A DNA stretch of 6,051 nt from Saprospiraceae bacterium (lineage in GTDB: Bacteria > Bacteroidota > Bacteroidia > Chitinophagales > Saprospiraceae). Below the pieces are notes generated by a model. It was not told where the DNA came from and did not search any database. It saw nothing but the letters and a program-made list of their open reading frames with translations. The number at the start of each line of letters is the position of its first letter. Position 1 is the first letter of the stretch. The stretch lies in NCBI GenBank assembly GCA_007134625.1, contig SLKL01000331.1:1-6051 (forward strand), in the 5' to 3' direction. The translations under genes and the position numbers were made by a program. Shown in pieces: positions 1 through 5,662 of this stretch.

Positions 1-2
1 CC

Positions 3-1724
3 ACTGTAGGACTTCCAGTAAGTCCTGATGCGTTCCAACAAACTACGGATGGTAATGATTTTTACTTCTTTGTATTGGAGGAAGATGCCACTGACCTGAT
101 TTATGCAACTTATTTTGGTGGGGTAGCAACTATTAACGGATGGGGTGCTGAACATGTAGATGGTGGAACGAGTCGATTCAGTAGGGATGGTACTATATAT
201 CAGGCAGTCTGTGCAGGTTGTGGAGGTGTTAACTCTTTTCCAACCACCCCTGACGTAGTAAGTCCTAACAACCCCTCAGGTAATTGTAATTTAGGAGTGG
301 TGAAATACGATTTTGAGTTAGATGAAATCATAGCACGAGCTGATGTAGTACCGGACATCGGTTGCGCACCTTTAACAGTAGATTTCAGAAATTTCAGTAC
401 AGGTACTATAGATTTTGTCTGGGACTTTAACGATGGCGACAGTAGCAGGCAGAGAAGTCCGACGCATACTTTTGAAGAGCAGGGGACTTATGAAGTAAAG
501 CTCCTTGCACTATCAAGAAACAATTGTCTTGAACCGGATTCCATAACCATAACCGTTGAAGTTCTGGCACCGACAGAAAGCCTTATTGATACTTTTGAGA
601 TCTGTGATGGAATCCCTGTAGAACTAAGTGCTCAATTAGACGAACCCGATGCCGAGTACGAATGGAATACCGGCGAAACCACTCAAAGTATAACCGCTAT
701 TGAAGCAGGAATCTATATTGCGATTACGAGATTTGAAAACTGTATTTACCGGGATACTTTTACCGTCATCAATTCTACCCCGACGGTGACAATAAGGGAT
801 AGTATAGCCTGCGATCAGTCCTTTCTGGATTTGAATCTCGACCCGCGTGCTGAAGATATCCGATGGAATACCGGCTCAACTGAGCTTTCCATTATTGCAG
901 ACGAACCCGGAGATTATCAAGTAGAATACACTATTGGTGGTTGTTCATTTTTTGATCGTGCTTTTATCACTTTCCCTGTAAGTCCGGAAGTCAGACTCCT
1001 TGGAGATAGTCTTGCCTGCGATGGTGAGGAAGTCCTATTGAACGTCATTGAAACCAAAGGAATCACCATTGAAGAATACACCTGGTCCACCGGGGAGACA
1101 GGAAATGCAATAAGTGTAACGGAGTCAGGCACTTACACAGTAATTGGTCTTTCCAATGAAGGATGTGATGACAGCAGCGAGATAGAAGTGTTTTTCATTC
1201 CGCAATTACCTCCTTTACCGGAATTTCTGGATACACTGATTTGTGCGGATGGAAGCCTTGATGTTGATTTATCAATTTTTGAAAATTTTGCTGATATTGA
1301 ATGGGCTGACGGTTCCACTCAACCTATACGAATCTTTGATGAAGGGGGGGAATATCCCTTTGTCATTGAAAATATTTGTGAAAGGTTGGAGGGAGAAGTT
1401 GCTCTTGAGAAGTCTCCTTTTGAATTCGGTGAATTACCTATGTATTTCCCAAATGCCTTTAGTCCCAATCAGGACGGAATAAATGATATCTTCAGACCGG
1501 AGTTTCCTGACGAAATTGAAATACTTAGTTATAAACTTCAGGTATTTGACCGATGGGGAAATAAAGTATTCGAATCCGAATTAACCGAATTTGGTTGGGA
1601 TGGTATTTTTGATGGTCGAGCTATGGACCCTGCCGTATTCGCATGGATAGCAGAAATTGAATTTTTCGTCTGTGAAGAACCTCAGAAAAAAATCCTTGAA
1701 GGGGATATTACTATTTTGAAGTAG
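3..1724 (+). CDS. T9SS-secreted PKD/Ig-repeat protein, type B sorting domain (5' partial)
   Basis: The reading frame is open from base 3, so the gene is cut by the window edge; a TTG at base 75 is only an internal codon. 573 residues are visible. Residues about 1-105 contain YATYFGG and DGGTSRFSRDG...CAGCGG...FPTTPD, a pattern I know from large Bacteroidota surface proteins with propeller-like repeats. A PKD domain follows (about 115-187, core VWDFNDGD, then HTFEEQGTYEV). Four Ig-like repeats come next (about 194-469), each with an early Cys, a W-x-x-G core and a late Cys. The last about 95 residues (FPNAFSPNQDGINDIF, FDRWGNKVFE, GWDG) form the gliding-motility-associated C-terminal domain, the type B signal for the type IX secretion system. 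The product is therefore expected outside the cell or on its surface, perhaps in adhesion; that role is inferred. The gene converges on hipA with 19 bases between the stops. Confidence 0.93.
   Translation, partial: TVGLPVSPDAFQQTTDGNDFYFFVLEEDATDLIYATYFGGVATINGWGAEHVDGGTSRFSRDGTIYQAVCAGCGGVNSFPTTPDVVSPNNPSGNCNLGVVKYDFELDEIIARADVVPDIGCAPLTVDFRNFSTGTIDFVWDFNDGDSSRQRSPTHTFEEQGTYEVKLLALSRNNCLEPDSITITVEVLAPTESLIDTFEICDGIPVELSAQLDEPDAEYEWNTGETTQSITAIEAGIYIAITRFENCIYRDTFTVINSTPTVTIRDSIACDQSFLDLNLDPRAEDIRWNTGSTELSIIADEPGDYQVEYTIGGCSFFDRAFITFPVSPEVRLLGDSLACDGEEVLLNVIETKGITIEEYTWSTGETGNAISVTESGTYTVIGLSNEGCDDSSEIEVFFIPQLPPLPEFLDTLICADGSLDVDLSIFENFADIEWADGSTQPIRIFDEGGEYPFVIENICERLEGEVALEKSPFEFGELPMYFPNAFSPNQDGINDIFRPEFPDEIEILSYKLQVFDRWGNKVFESELTEFGWDGIFDGRAMDPAVFAWIAEIEFFVCEEPQKKILEGDITILK
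345..563 (+). other. PKD domain coding segment
   Basis: This part of the secreted protein encodes a single PKD fold. Visible marks are the G-C-A-P-L-T-V-D-F strand, the signature WDFNDGD and the closing TFEEQGTYEVKL strand. Cys residues lie near both ends (GCAPL and NNCLEP) and could form a disulfide after export. PKD domains usually act as spacers or as protein and sugar contacts in surface proteins. Confidence 0.85.
582..1409 (+). repeat. Four divergent Ig-like protein repeats with paired cysteines
   Basis: The protein segment holds four diverged copies of one module. Each begins D-x-x-x-C, has a central W-[NSA]-[TD]-G-[ES]-T core followed by a G-x-Y strand (G-E-Y in the fourth), and carries a second Cys 44-49 residues after the first. 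The first Cys residues of successive modules are 69, 69 and 75 residues apart. The repeats are too diverged to be seen as DNA repeats, so this is an old duplication. The second and fourth copies are the most irregular. Confidence 0.7.
1440..1721 (+). other. Type IX secretion type B C-terminal sorting domain
   Basis: The segment encodes YFPNAFSPNQDGINDIF, then a beta-rich stretch with LQVFDRWGNKVFES, then GWDG and a final strand ending in DITILK. This is the CHU_C or gliding-motility-associated C-terminal domain. It directs export through the type IX secretion system and is often kept on the mature protein. It is the strongest single sign of Bacteroidota in the window. Confidence 0.93.
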
Positions 1725-1743
1725 GAGCTCCTTATTGTATTTC

Positions 1744-3051
1744 CTAATTTTTCAGATTCAAAATAGTTTTAGATATCGCATCTCTTAGTTTTGGTTTTAC
1801 ATTCACCTGATTGGCAAAAACACTCCATTGATTAACTATATCATTAATTTCGTCAATTAACTGCGATGATTTTTTACAACCAATTGATTCACCAATACTC
1901 ATTAGGTCTTTTTTGGTGAAATCTGATCTCTTCCCATTAATACTCAATGCGTGCTGACTTACCCATTTGCTATCAGGACGGTAAGCATGGCATAAATCAT
2001 AAGCCGGAGCCAATTCCCAACTACCACCTTGTTTCAGAAGGAAAGAAAAGTTTTTAGTGTGGTCGTCACAATTTCTGGAAATAACGTTGAACACCATTCT
2101 CCTGAACATCTGCTCGGCATCTGCATAAGTGAGCTTCAATTCCCGCATGGTTTGAAAAAGTTGCTCATAGCTAAAGCTTTCAACCAAATTATAATCATAA
2201 TGCTTTAAGGCACAGAAAGTCTGTACGTGATGCTTCACCTGCCCGGAGTTACGATCAAAGCGCTTGGTCATAAAGTGTGCTCTCTCATTTTCTTCCAATA
2301 GTCGGGAAGGCATGATTTGTATCCCACAAGCTCTTGCCATATTGTAATATGCCATCTCAACCCTGCCATAACCGTGACTACCACCTAATTGTATATCACT
2401 TACACCATCAAACTTAATGAGCCAATGTTCAAATCCTGCCGGTGCGGCTGTTTGCCCGGATTTAACAGCTCCGGTTTTTTCGTTCCATGCAATCACAGCT
2501 TTTGGTCTTGCACCACCTGCTGATGTCCCTATTTTTAATATCTCTAAAATTGCACGACCTTCATTTTCATCAAAATTAGTTGTAAACTCTTCTCTTTGAT
2601 TTAGTAATTTTTGAGTTGCTTCAACTAAACTGCCTATTTCTAAAGAAAAAGCTTGATTTTCTCTTCTTATTAATACTGGCTCAAATTCCAGTGCCCCCAT
2701 TCCTCTACTCCCTATAAAACAGAGTAATTCAACCGGGTTCAGACTATTCTGAGTCCGACCTTGTTGTGCCAACCAAAGATTTATCAGTTGATTTCCATAG
2801 TTATCCGGTAAGGAGTCAGCCAACAACCCAGGCAAACCTTTAAAGGCATTGAGTTTCTGAGTTTTGCTATTTCTGAGCTCCGGAAAAAAATATAGATTTC
2901 TACTATCTGAAACGGGCATTTGGAAAGGTGCTAAATCCCAGCCTAATCGCTTAAAATTAGGATCATACTCAAAGGTAGCGTATCCTGCATCTGCATCCCA
3001 TGCAATAGCACCAACCAGATTGTTCCATATTTTGATTTCTGCCACCTCCAT
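1744..3051 (-). CDS. hipA: HipA-family serine/threonine kinase toxin
   Basis: The 435-residue protein has the full HipA layout and the usual family length. The N-terminal HipA domain (about 1-125) contains GLLADSLPDNYGN and FIGSRGMGALEFEP. The kinase domain follows: the nucleotide loop GTSAGGARPK (175-184), LIKF with K213, MTKRFDR (261-267), the catalytic loop NCDDHTKN (327-334, D329 the likely base, N334 metal ligand) and APAYDL with D352 as the second metal ligand. S177 sits where E. coli HipA has Ser150, the autophosphorylation site. Family members stop growth by phosphorylating targets such as GltX in E. coli; the target here is unknown. The ATG at 3051 lies 3 bases after the hipB stop, so the two are surely cotranscribed. 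No Shine-Dalgarno site is evident, as is usual in this phylum. All key residues are present, so an active kinase is expected. Confidence 0.95.
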   Translation of the reverse strand: MEVAEIKIWNNLVGAIAWDADAGYATFEYDPNFKRLGWDLAPFQMPVSDSRNLYFFPELRNSKTQKLNAFKGLPGLLADSLPDNYGNQLINLWLAQQGRTQNSLNPVELLCFIGSRGMGALEFEPVLIRRENQAFSLEIGSLVEATQKLLNQREEFTTNFDENEGRAILEILKIGTSAGGARPKAVIAWNEKTGAVKSGQTAAPAGFEHWLIKFDGVSDIQLGGSHGYGRVEMAYYNMARACGIQIMPSRLLEENERAHFMTKRFDRNSGQVKHHVQTFCALKHYDYNLVESFSYEQLFQTMRELKLTYADAEQMFRRMVFNVISRNCDDHTKNFSFLLKQGGSWELAPAYDLCHAYRPDSKWVSQHALSINGKRSDFTKKDLMSIGESIGCKKSSQLIDEINDIVNQWSVFANQVNVKPKLRDAISKTILNLKN

Positions 3052-3054
3052 AAC

Positions 3055-3408
3055 TTACCAGTTAACTTCTTCTTTGCTTTCTTTTGTTCCTGATTTTCTT
3101 CTTACCCTTTTACGGGTTTTCTTTTGTAACTTGGCCAAGGCTAAAGGGCTGATTATCTCTCTAAGCTGAAATATACTAAGCACCGATAACTTGTCCAAAA
3201 CCCTCAATACTTGTATCAAAGAAATAAGTGTAACATTTTCACCCCTTTCTAATAAACTCAATGTAGAACGACTAATACCTGCTGCAGTAGCCAAGTCATC
3301 CTGCGACTTGTTTTGCAGCACCCTATGATGTTTAATGAAGGATCCGATGTATCTGGATATTTCTTTATCACTAAGTGAATTCCAATTAGTGAATGATTTT
3401 TCATTCAT
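3055..3408 (-). CDS. hipB: HipB-type XRE antitoxin and autorepressor
   Basis: This 117-residue protein has an XRE/HTH_3 domain at about residues 21-80. The helix-turn-helix is SQDDLATAAGISRSTLSLLER (35-55), followed by a GENVTLISLIQVLRVL helix. A 20-residue N-terminal extension precedes it. A Lys/Arg-rich segment (about 96-112) and an acidic end finishing in Trp follow it. E. coli HipB is shorter (88 residues) but also ends in Trp. The family binds and neutralises HipA and represses its own operon as a dimer. The gene lies directly before hipA, the normal order. The ATG at 3408 is chosen because the HTH alignment needs this frame, and it sits inside one of four palindromic operator copies, which ties the protein to its own control region. 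The identification as an antitoxin rests on the HTH and on the partner gene. Confidence 0.92.
   Translation of the reverse strand: MNEKSFTNWNSLSDKEISRYIGSFIKHHRVLQNKSQDDLATAAGISRSTLSLLERGENVTLISLIQVLRVLDKLSVLSIFQLREIISPLALAKLQKKTRKRVRRKSGTKESKEEVNW
3390..3407. promoter_or_regulatory. hipBA operator copy O1 (over hipB start)
   Basis: The perfect inverted repeat is TGAATGA-tttt-TCATTCA, with 7-bp arms and a 4-bp spacer. It lies within the first codons of hipB and takes in two of the three start-codon bases. A repressor bound here would block elongation or initiation right at the gene start. It is the best copy of the four. Confidence 0.75.
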
Positions 3409-3429
3409 AAAATCTCATTTTTAGTTTAA

Positions 3430-3447
3430 CGAATGATTAATCATACA
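3430..3447. promoter_or_regulatory. hipBA operator copy O2 (over -7 box and start site)
   Basis: CGAATGA-ttaa-TCATACA keeps the same arm length and spacer as O1, with one change in each arm. The inner 12 bases, ATGATTAATCAT, are a perfect palindrome. It overlaps the end of the predicted -7 box and the likely transcription start, so binding would directly exclude RNA polymerase. Confidence 0.7.
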
Positions 3448-3476
3448 AAAATACAAAATATTTTACGAAAAAACAA
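3446..3476 (-). promoter_or_regulatory. Predicted hipBA promoter (Bacteroidota type)
   Basis: On the minus strand a TTG (3476-3474) is followed after 20 bases by TATTTTTG (3453-3446), an exact match to the Bacteroidota -7 consensus TAnnTTTG. Transcription would start near 3439-3441, leaving a leader of about 30 bases before the hipB ATG. The -7 box overlaps palindrome O2 and the -33 element lies next to O3, which suits repression by HipB. This is a motif prediction in AT-rich DNA. Confidence 0.55.
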
Positions 3477-3479
3477 TAA

Positions 3480-3497
3480 CGAATGATTTTTCATTCA
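3480..3497. promoter_or_regulatory. hipBA operator copy O3 (upstream of -33)
   Basis: CGAATGA-tttt-TCATTCA differs from O1 at one base only. O1 and O3 share a 22-base identical stretch (3391-3412 and 3481-3502) that runs beyond the palindrome itself. It lies 3 bases upstream of the predicted -33 TTG. Confidence 0.72.
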
Positions 3498-3520
3498 TAA
3501 AAACAGATTTCAAGGCTTAA

Positions 3521-3538
3521 TGAATGACTTATCACTCA
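3521..3538. promoter_or_regulatory. hipBA operator copy O4 (distal)
   Basis: TGAATGA-ctta-TCACTCA has one mismatch between the arms and the same 4-bp spacer. It is the copy farthest from hipB, ending 4 bases before the stop codon of the glycosyltransferase gene. Its centre is 41 bp from O3, so it probably lies on the same helix face. Confidence 0.65.
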
Positions 3539-3542
3539 TTTT

Positions 3543-4580
3543 TTATGAAAGTAGTTGAAGTATCTTTCCCAGCACCAGATCCACATTTATTTTTTCCATG
3601 CTTTCTTCAGCACACTTTTTGTCTGCAGTTGTTTTTAATTTGCCGTAAATGGTACAGGGTCTGCAGTTCAGATCTGCCTGTACTATTCCCTCTTCATTAT
3701 TAATTGGACCAAAACCGGCAAAAGGATGAGTAGGGCCCCATATGGAAACGACTTTTGTTCCGCAAATGGAAGCCATGTGCATATTGGCGGAATCCATAGT
3801 CAGCATAAGATCGAGGTGCTGCATAATATAGAGCTCTTCTTCCAAAGTGAAATTTCCGGCTATTAGAATATCAGAGGCAGACTCAAAAAGTCTTTTTGAA
3901 AGGATTTCAATTTCCCTATTACCTGCACCAAACCACAGTAAAGTAAAACCTCTTGATCTTAAAACTTCTGCCAGATCAGCCATTTTTTCTATATCCCACT
4001 CTTTGGAAGTATGGGCTGCAAATGGGGCTATTCCTATCCACTTTTGATTTTTTTTCGCTAAAAGTTCGTTCGTGTTTGCCGATGACTTTCCGAGTTCAGG
4101 GAGCTTCATATTATCCATTGAAACTCCTGATATTCCGGCGGATTCAAAAACCTCTATATACCTTTCTATACTATGCATCAAAGGCTTGGAATGTTGAGCA
4201 CCCTTTTGCATAAGTTGCTTTTTCTCAGCCCTCCCCTTGTCAATTCGATACACCTTATGTCCCGTTAAATAAAATAATGCACTTATAATGCGAGACCTCA
4301 AAGAGGAGTGTAAATCTATTACTGCATCGAATTTCTCTTTTTTTAATACTGAAAAAAGTCGTAAAAGCCCCGGCAAACCCTTGTATTCCTTTTTTACATC
4401 TGCCGCCCAAAAAGTAAATCTGTCCTGTTCCCTGAACAATGGCTGATGAAAAGGTTTGGATAAAAATACAATTTCCAGATCACTATGCATTTCTAAATAT
4501 GAGTGGATCACCGGTGACACCATAGCGACATCTCCCAGTGCCGAGAATCTCATCACCAGTATTTTTTTTCTTTTTTTCAT
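3543..4580 (-). CDS. Glycosyltransferase family 9 (ADP-heptose:LPS heptosyltransferase-like)
   Basis: The 345-residue protein has the two-Rossmann GT-B build of family GT9 and the typical length. The N-terminal motif MRFSALGDV (10-18) carries D17, matching the catalytic Asp of WaaC/WaaF. The C-terminal half has IAPFAAHTSKEW (K193, nucleotide-sugar phosphate contact) and DSANMHMA (263-270), then VSIWGPTHP (278-286). The first domain shows FDAVIDLHSSLRS. A CxxC plus a third Cys (306, 309, 323) near the end resembles the Cys-containing tail of many GT9 enzymes. It would work on the cytoplasmic face of the inner membrane, adding heptose or a related sugar to LPS core or another glycolipid; the exact acceptor cannot be told. 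The ATG at 4580 follows the DUF4254 stop by 42 bases with no clear promoter between, so the two are likely one operon. Confidence 0.93.
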   Translation of the reverse strand: MKKRKKILVMRFSALGDVAMVSPVIHSYLEMHSDLEIVFLSKPFHQPLFREQDRFTFWAADVKKEYKGLPGLLRLFSVLKKEKFDAVIDLHSSLRSRIISALFYLTGHKVYRIDKGRAEKKQLMQKGAQHSKPLMHSIERYIEVFESAGISGVSMDNMKLPELGKSSANTNELLAKKNQKWIGIAPFAAHTSKEWDIEKMADLAEVLRSRGFTLLWFGAGNREIEILSKRLFESASDILIAGNFTLEEELYIMQHLDLMLTMDSANMHMASICGTKVVSIWGPTHPFAGFGPINNEEGIVQADLNCRPCTIYGKLKTTADKKCAEESMEKINVDLVLGKILQLLS

Positions 4581-4622
4581 TATAAAATAAGGGATACCGT
4601 TACTTACAACATTAGCTAAATA

Positions 4623-5237
4623 TTAGCTCTTTTTCCCATAGAGAACCGGATTAAGACTCTCGTCATTGTACATTTTCATTTGATGATATACCCTGGCTAT
4701 TCGCTTGCCTTTTCGGATGTCATCAATAAGTTGGTCAACTGCCAGACAAAGGTCTTTTTGTTGTTCCTTGAGGACGTGAAGCTTATTGAGACATTGTGTT
4801 TTGTGCTGATTATCAGCATCTGCCCTATTGGCTTCTACATTCATGTGAAAAATCTTCAGGCACAGTATTGATAGGCGATCTATAGCCCAGCCCGGACTTT
4901 CTGTATTCAGTCTGGCTTCCGGCAAAAACTCCTTTGGGCTTATTTCTTTCAAAAGGGCATCGTCGATTTTTTCAACCGTTTCTGTTCTCACTTGGTTAGA
5001 CCTGTCAATTCTACGCTTTATTTCCATCCCATAGGCATCATCAATATTTGGATCTCTGATAATGTCCTCAAGATGCCACTGAATGGTATCGATCATGCAT
5101 TTGTCATATAACACGGATTTTACTTCCTCACCCCGGAAAGGATTTTGAGGGATAAAATCAACAGAGTCAGTAATGTGATAATCATCAATAGCACGTTCAA
5201 AGACGCGAACCATTTCTTTTGAATTCCAATTGAGCAT
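4623..5237 (-). CDS. DUF4254 domain protein
   Basis: The 204-residue soluble, probably all-helical protein has no signal peptide or membrane segment. I recognise it as DUF4254 from the IQWHLEDIIRDP region (52-63) and the conserved NTESPGWAIDRLSIL (111-125) followed by LKIFHM. The biochemical function is unknown. The family is found mainly in Bacteroidota, in my recollection often beside GT9 glycosyltransferases as here, which suggests a part in surface polysaccharide or LPS assembly; this is inference. The ATG at 5237 is preferred. The frame extends to a TTG at 5255, but that TTG is part of the predicted -7 box TATATTTG (5260-5253), so it is unlikely to be in the message. The translation begins MLNWNSKEM. 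Transcription probably continues into the glycosyltransferase gene. Confidence 0.85.
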   Translation of the reverse strand: MLNWNSKEMVRVFERAIDDYHITDSVDFIPQNPFRGEEVKSVLYDKCMIDTIQWHLEDIIRDPNIDDAYGMEIKRRIDRSNQVRTETVEKIDDALLKEISPKEFLPEARLNTESPGWAIDRLSILCLKIFHMNVEANRADADNQHKTQCLNKLHVLKEQQKDLCLAVDQLIDDIRKGKRIARVYHQMKMYNDESLNPVLYGKKS

Positions 5238-5252
5238 GATTGTATTTTTTTG

Positions 5253-5260
5253 CAAATATA
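5253..5260 (-). promoter_or_regulatory. Predicted -7 box for DUF4254-GT9 operon
   Basis: TATATTTG on the minus strand matches the Bacteroidota -7 consensus TAnnTTTG exactly. The start site would fall near 5246, giving a leader of only about 10 A-rich bases before the ATG at 5237. No TTG is seen at the expected -33 position, so the call rests on the -7 box alone. Confidence 0.45.
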
Positions 5261-5349
5261 GGAATATACTGGTTTCTGTGGTTGATAAGTTTATAGGTTT
5301 AATTGGTGAGGGTTATTGTGAGTGAGGGGGTGAGAATTAGGGCAATGTT

Positions 5350-5416
5350 GTTGAAAGTGGAAATGCAGTTGAAAGTGGAAATGCAGTTGAAAGTTGAAAT
5401 GCAGTTGAAAGTTGAA
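5350..5416 (+). repeat. 18-bp tandem repeat, about 3.7 copies
   Basis: Units GTTGAAAGTGGAAATGCA at 5350-5367 and 5368-5385 are identical. The third (5386-5403) has one change (GTGG to GTTG). A partial fourth copy (5404-5416) follows, then decayed GGTGGAAAGTG. The unit contains the shorter GTTGAAAGT element twice in altered form, so it looks like a grown minisatellite. The unit length is a multiple of three: an ATG-started frame at 5345-5461 reads as 38 codons with a repeating LKVEMQ hexapeptide, ending in TGA. No promoter or start context supports translation, so the repeat is taken as non-coding. Confidence 0.85.
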
Positions 5417-5601
5417 GGTGGAAAGTGTAATGTTTTCAGATTGTTTATCTATTGGCTCTGATCTAAAATAATGTGGAAGTTAAATATTACGTGTAGGATT
5501 TAATGATTGCTAGAAAATCGATAAAATTGTGAGATAGATCAAAATATTCAGTTTTGGGTAGTGAAAACTTGTTTCGGCATGCTTGGTTCGACAGGAGGTT
5601 A

Positions 5602-5622
5602 TTGAGCATTCGAAATGCTCAA
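5602..5622. repeat. Perfect 9-bp inverted repeat (hairpin)
   Basis: TTGAGCATT and AATGCTCAA pair perfectly around a 3-base loop, CGA. Outside them GGTT (5597-5600) can pair with AACC (5625-5628) across a small internal loop, extending the stem. No T-run follows on either strand, so it does not look like an intrinsic terminator. It resembles the palindromic units of interspersed intergenic repeats. Confidence 0.7.
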
Positions 5623-5636
5623 CCAACCAGAACAAC

Positions 5637-5662
5637 CTGACAGGTACTTTAAGACCTCTCAG
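5637..5662. repeat. Imperfect 9-bp hairpin followed by short T-run
   Basis: CTGACAGGT (5637-5645) pairs with ACCTCTCAG (5654-5662) with one mismatch across an 8-base loop. On the plus strand ATTTTTAG follows, which gives a weak terminator-like look. No plus-strand gene upstream needs it. The first arm sits in its own small palindrome ACCTGACAGGT (5635-5645). Confidence 0.5.

Noticed and set aside
75..77. TTG as the start codon of the T9SS-secreted protein
   Set aside because: The frame is open back to base 3 with family-like sequence (DGNDFYFFVLEED), so this is an internal Leu codon of a gene cut by the window edge.
1243..1482. 79-codon plus-strand frame inside the secreted protein gene
   Set aside because: It overlaps the CHU_C-domain gene in another frame and has no domain features; a shadow frame.
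1724..1731. GGAGCTCC palindrome between the convergent stops as a terminator
   Set aside because: It has no loop and no adjoining T-run long enough on either strand.
2864..3169. 101-codon plus-strand frame antisense to hipA and hipB
   Set aside because: It runs opposite two well-supported genes, spans their junction and shows no recognisable motif.
3390..3538. The four palindromes as a CRISPR array or recombination sites
   Set aside because: The units are self-palindromic, 18 bp, with short unequal spacers and sit on a promoter; no cas or recombinase gene is near. Operator sites explain them better.
3953..4213. 86-codon plus-strand frame opposite the glycosyltransferase
   Set aside because: Antisense to a clear GT9 gene; low-complexity hydrophobic translation, no family resemblance.
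4680..4871. 63-codon plus-strand frame with a hydrophobic stretch opposite DUF4254
   Set aside because: It is antisense to a recognised domain and its hydrophobicity comes from complementing the helix-coding strand.
3376..5231. Identical 12-mer TGAATTCCAATT at 3376-3387 and 5220-5231
   Set aside because: Both lie in coding sequence near gene starts and encode similar NWNS peptides in unrelated proteins; flanks differ at once, so chance is likely.
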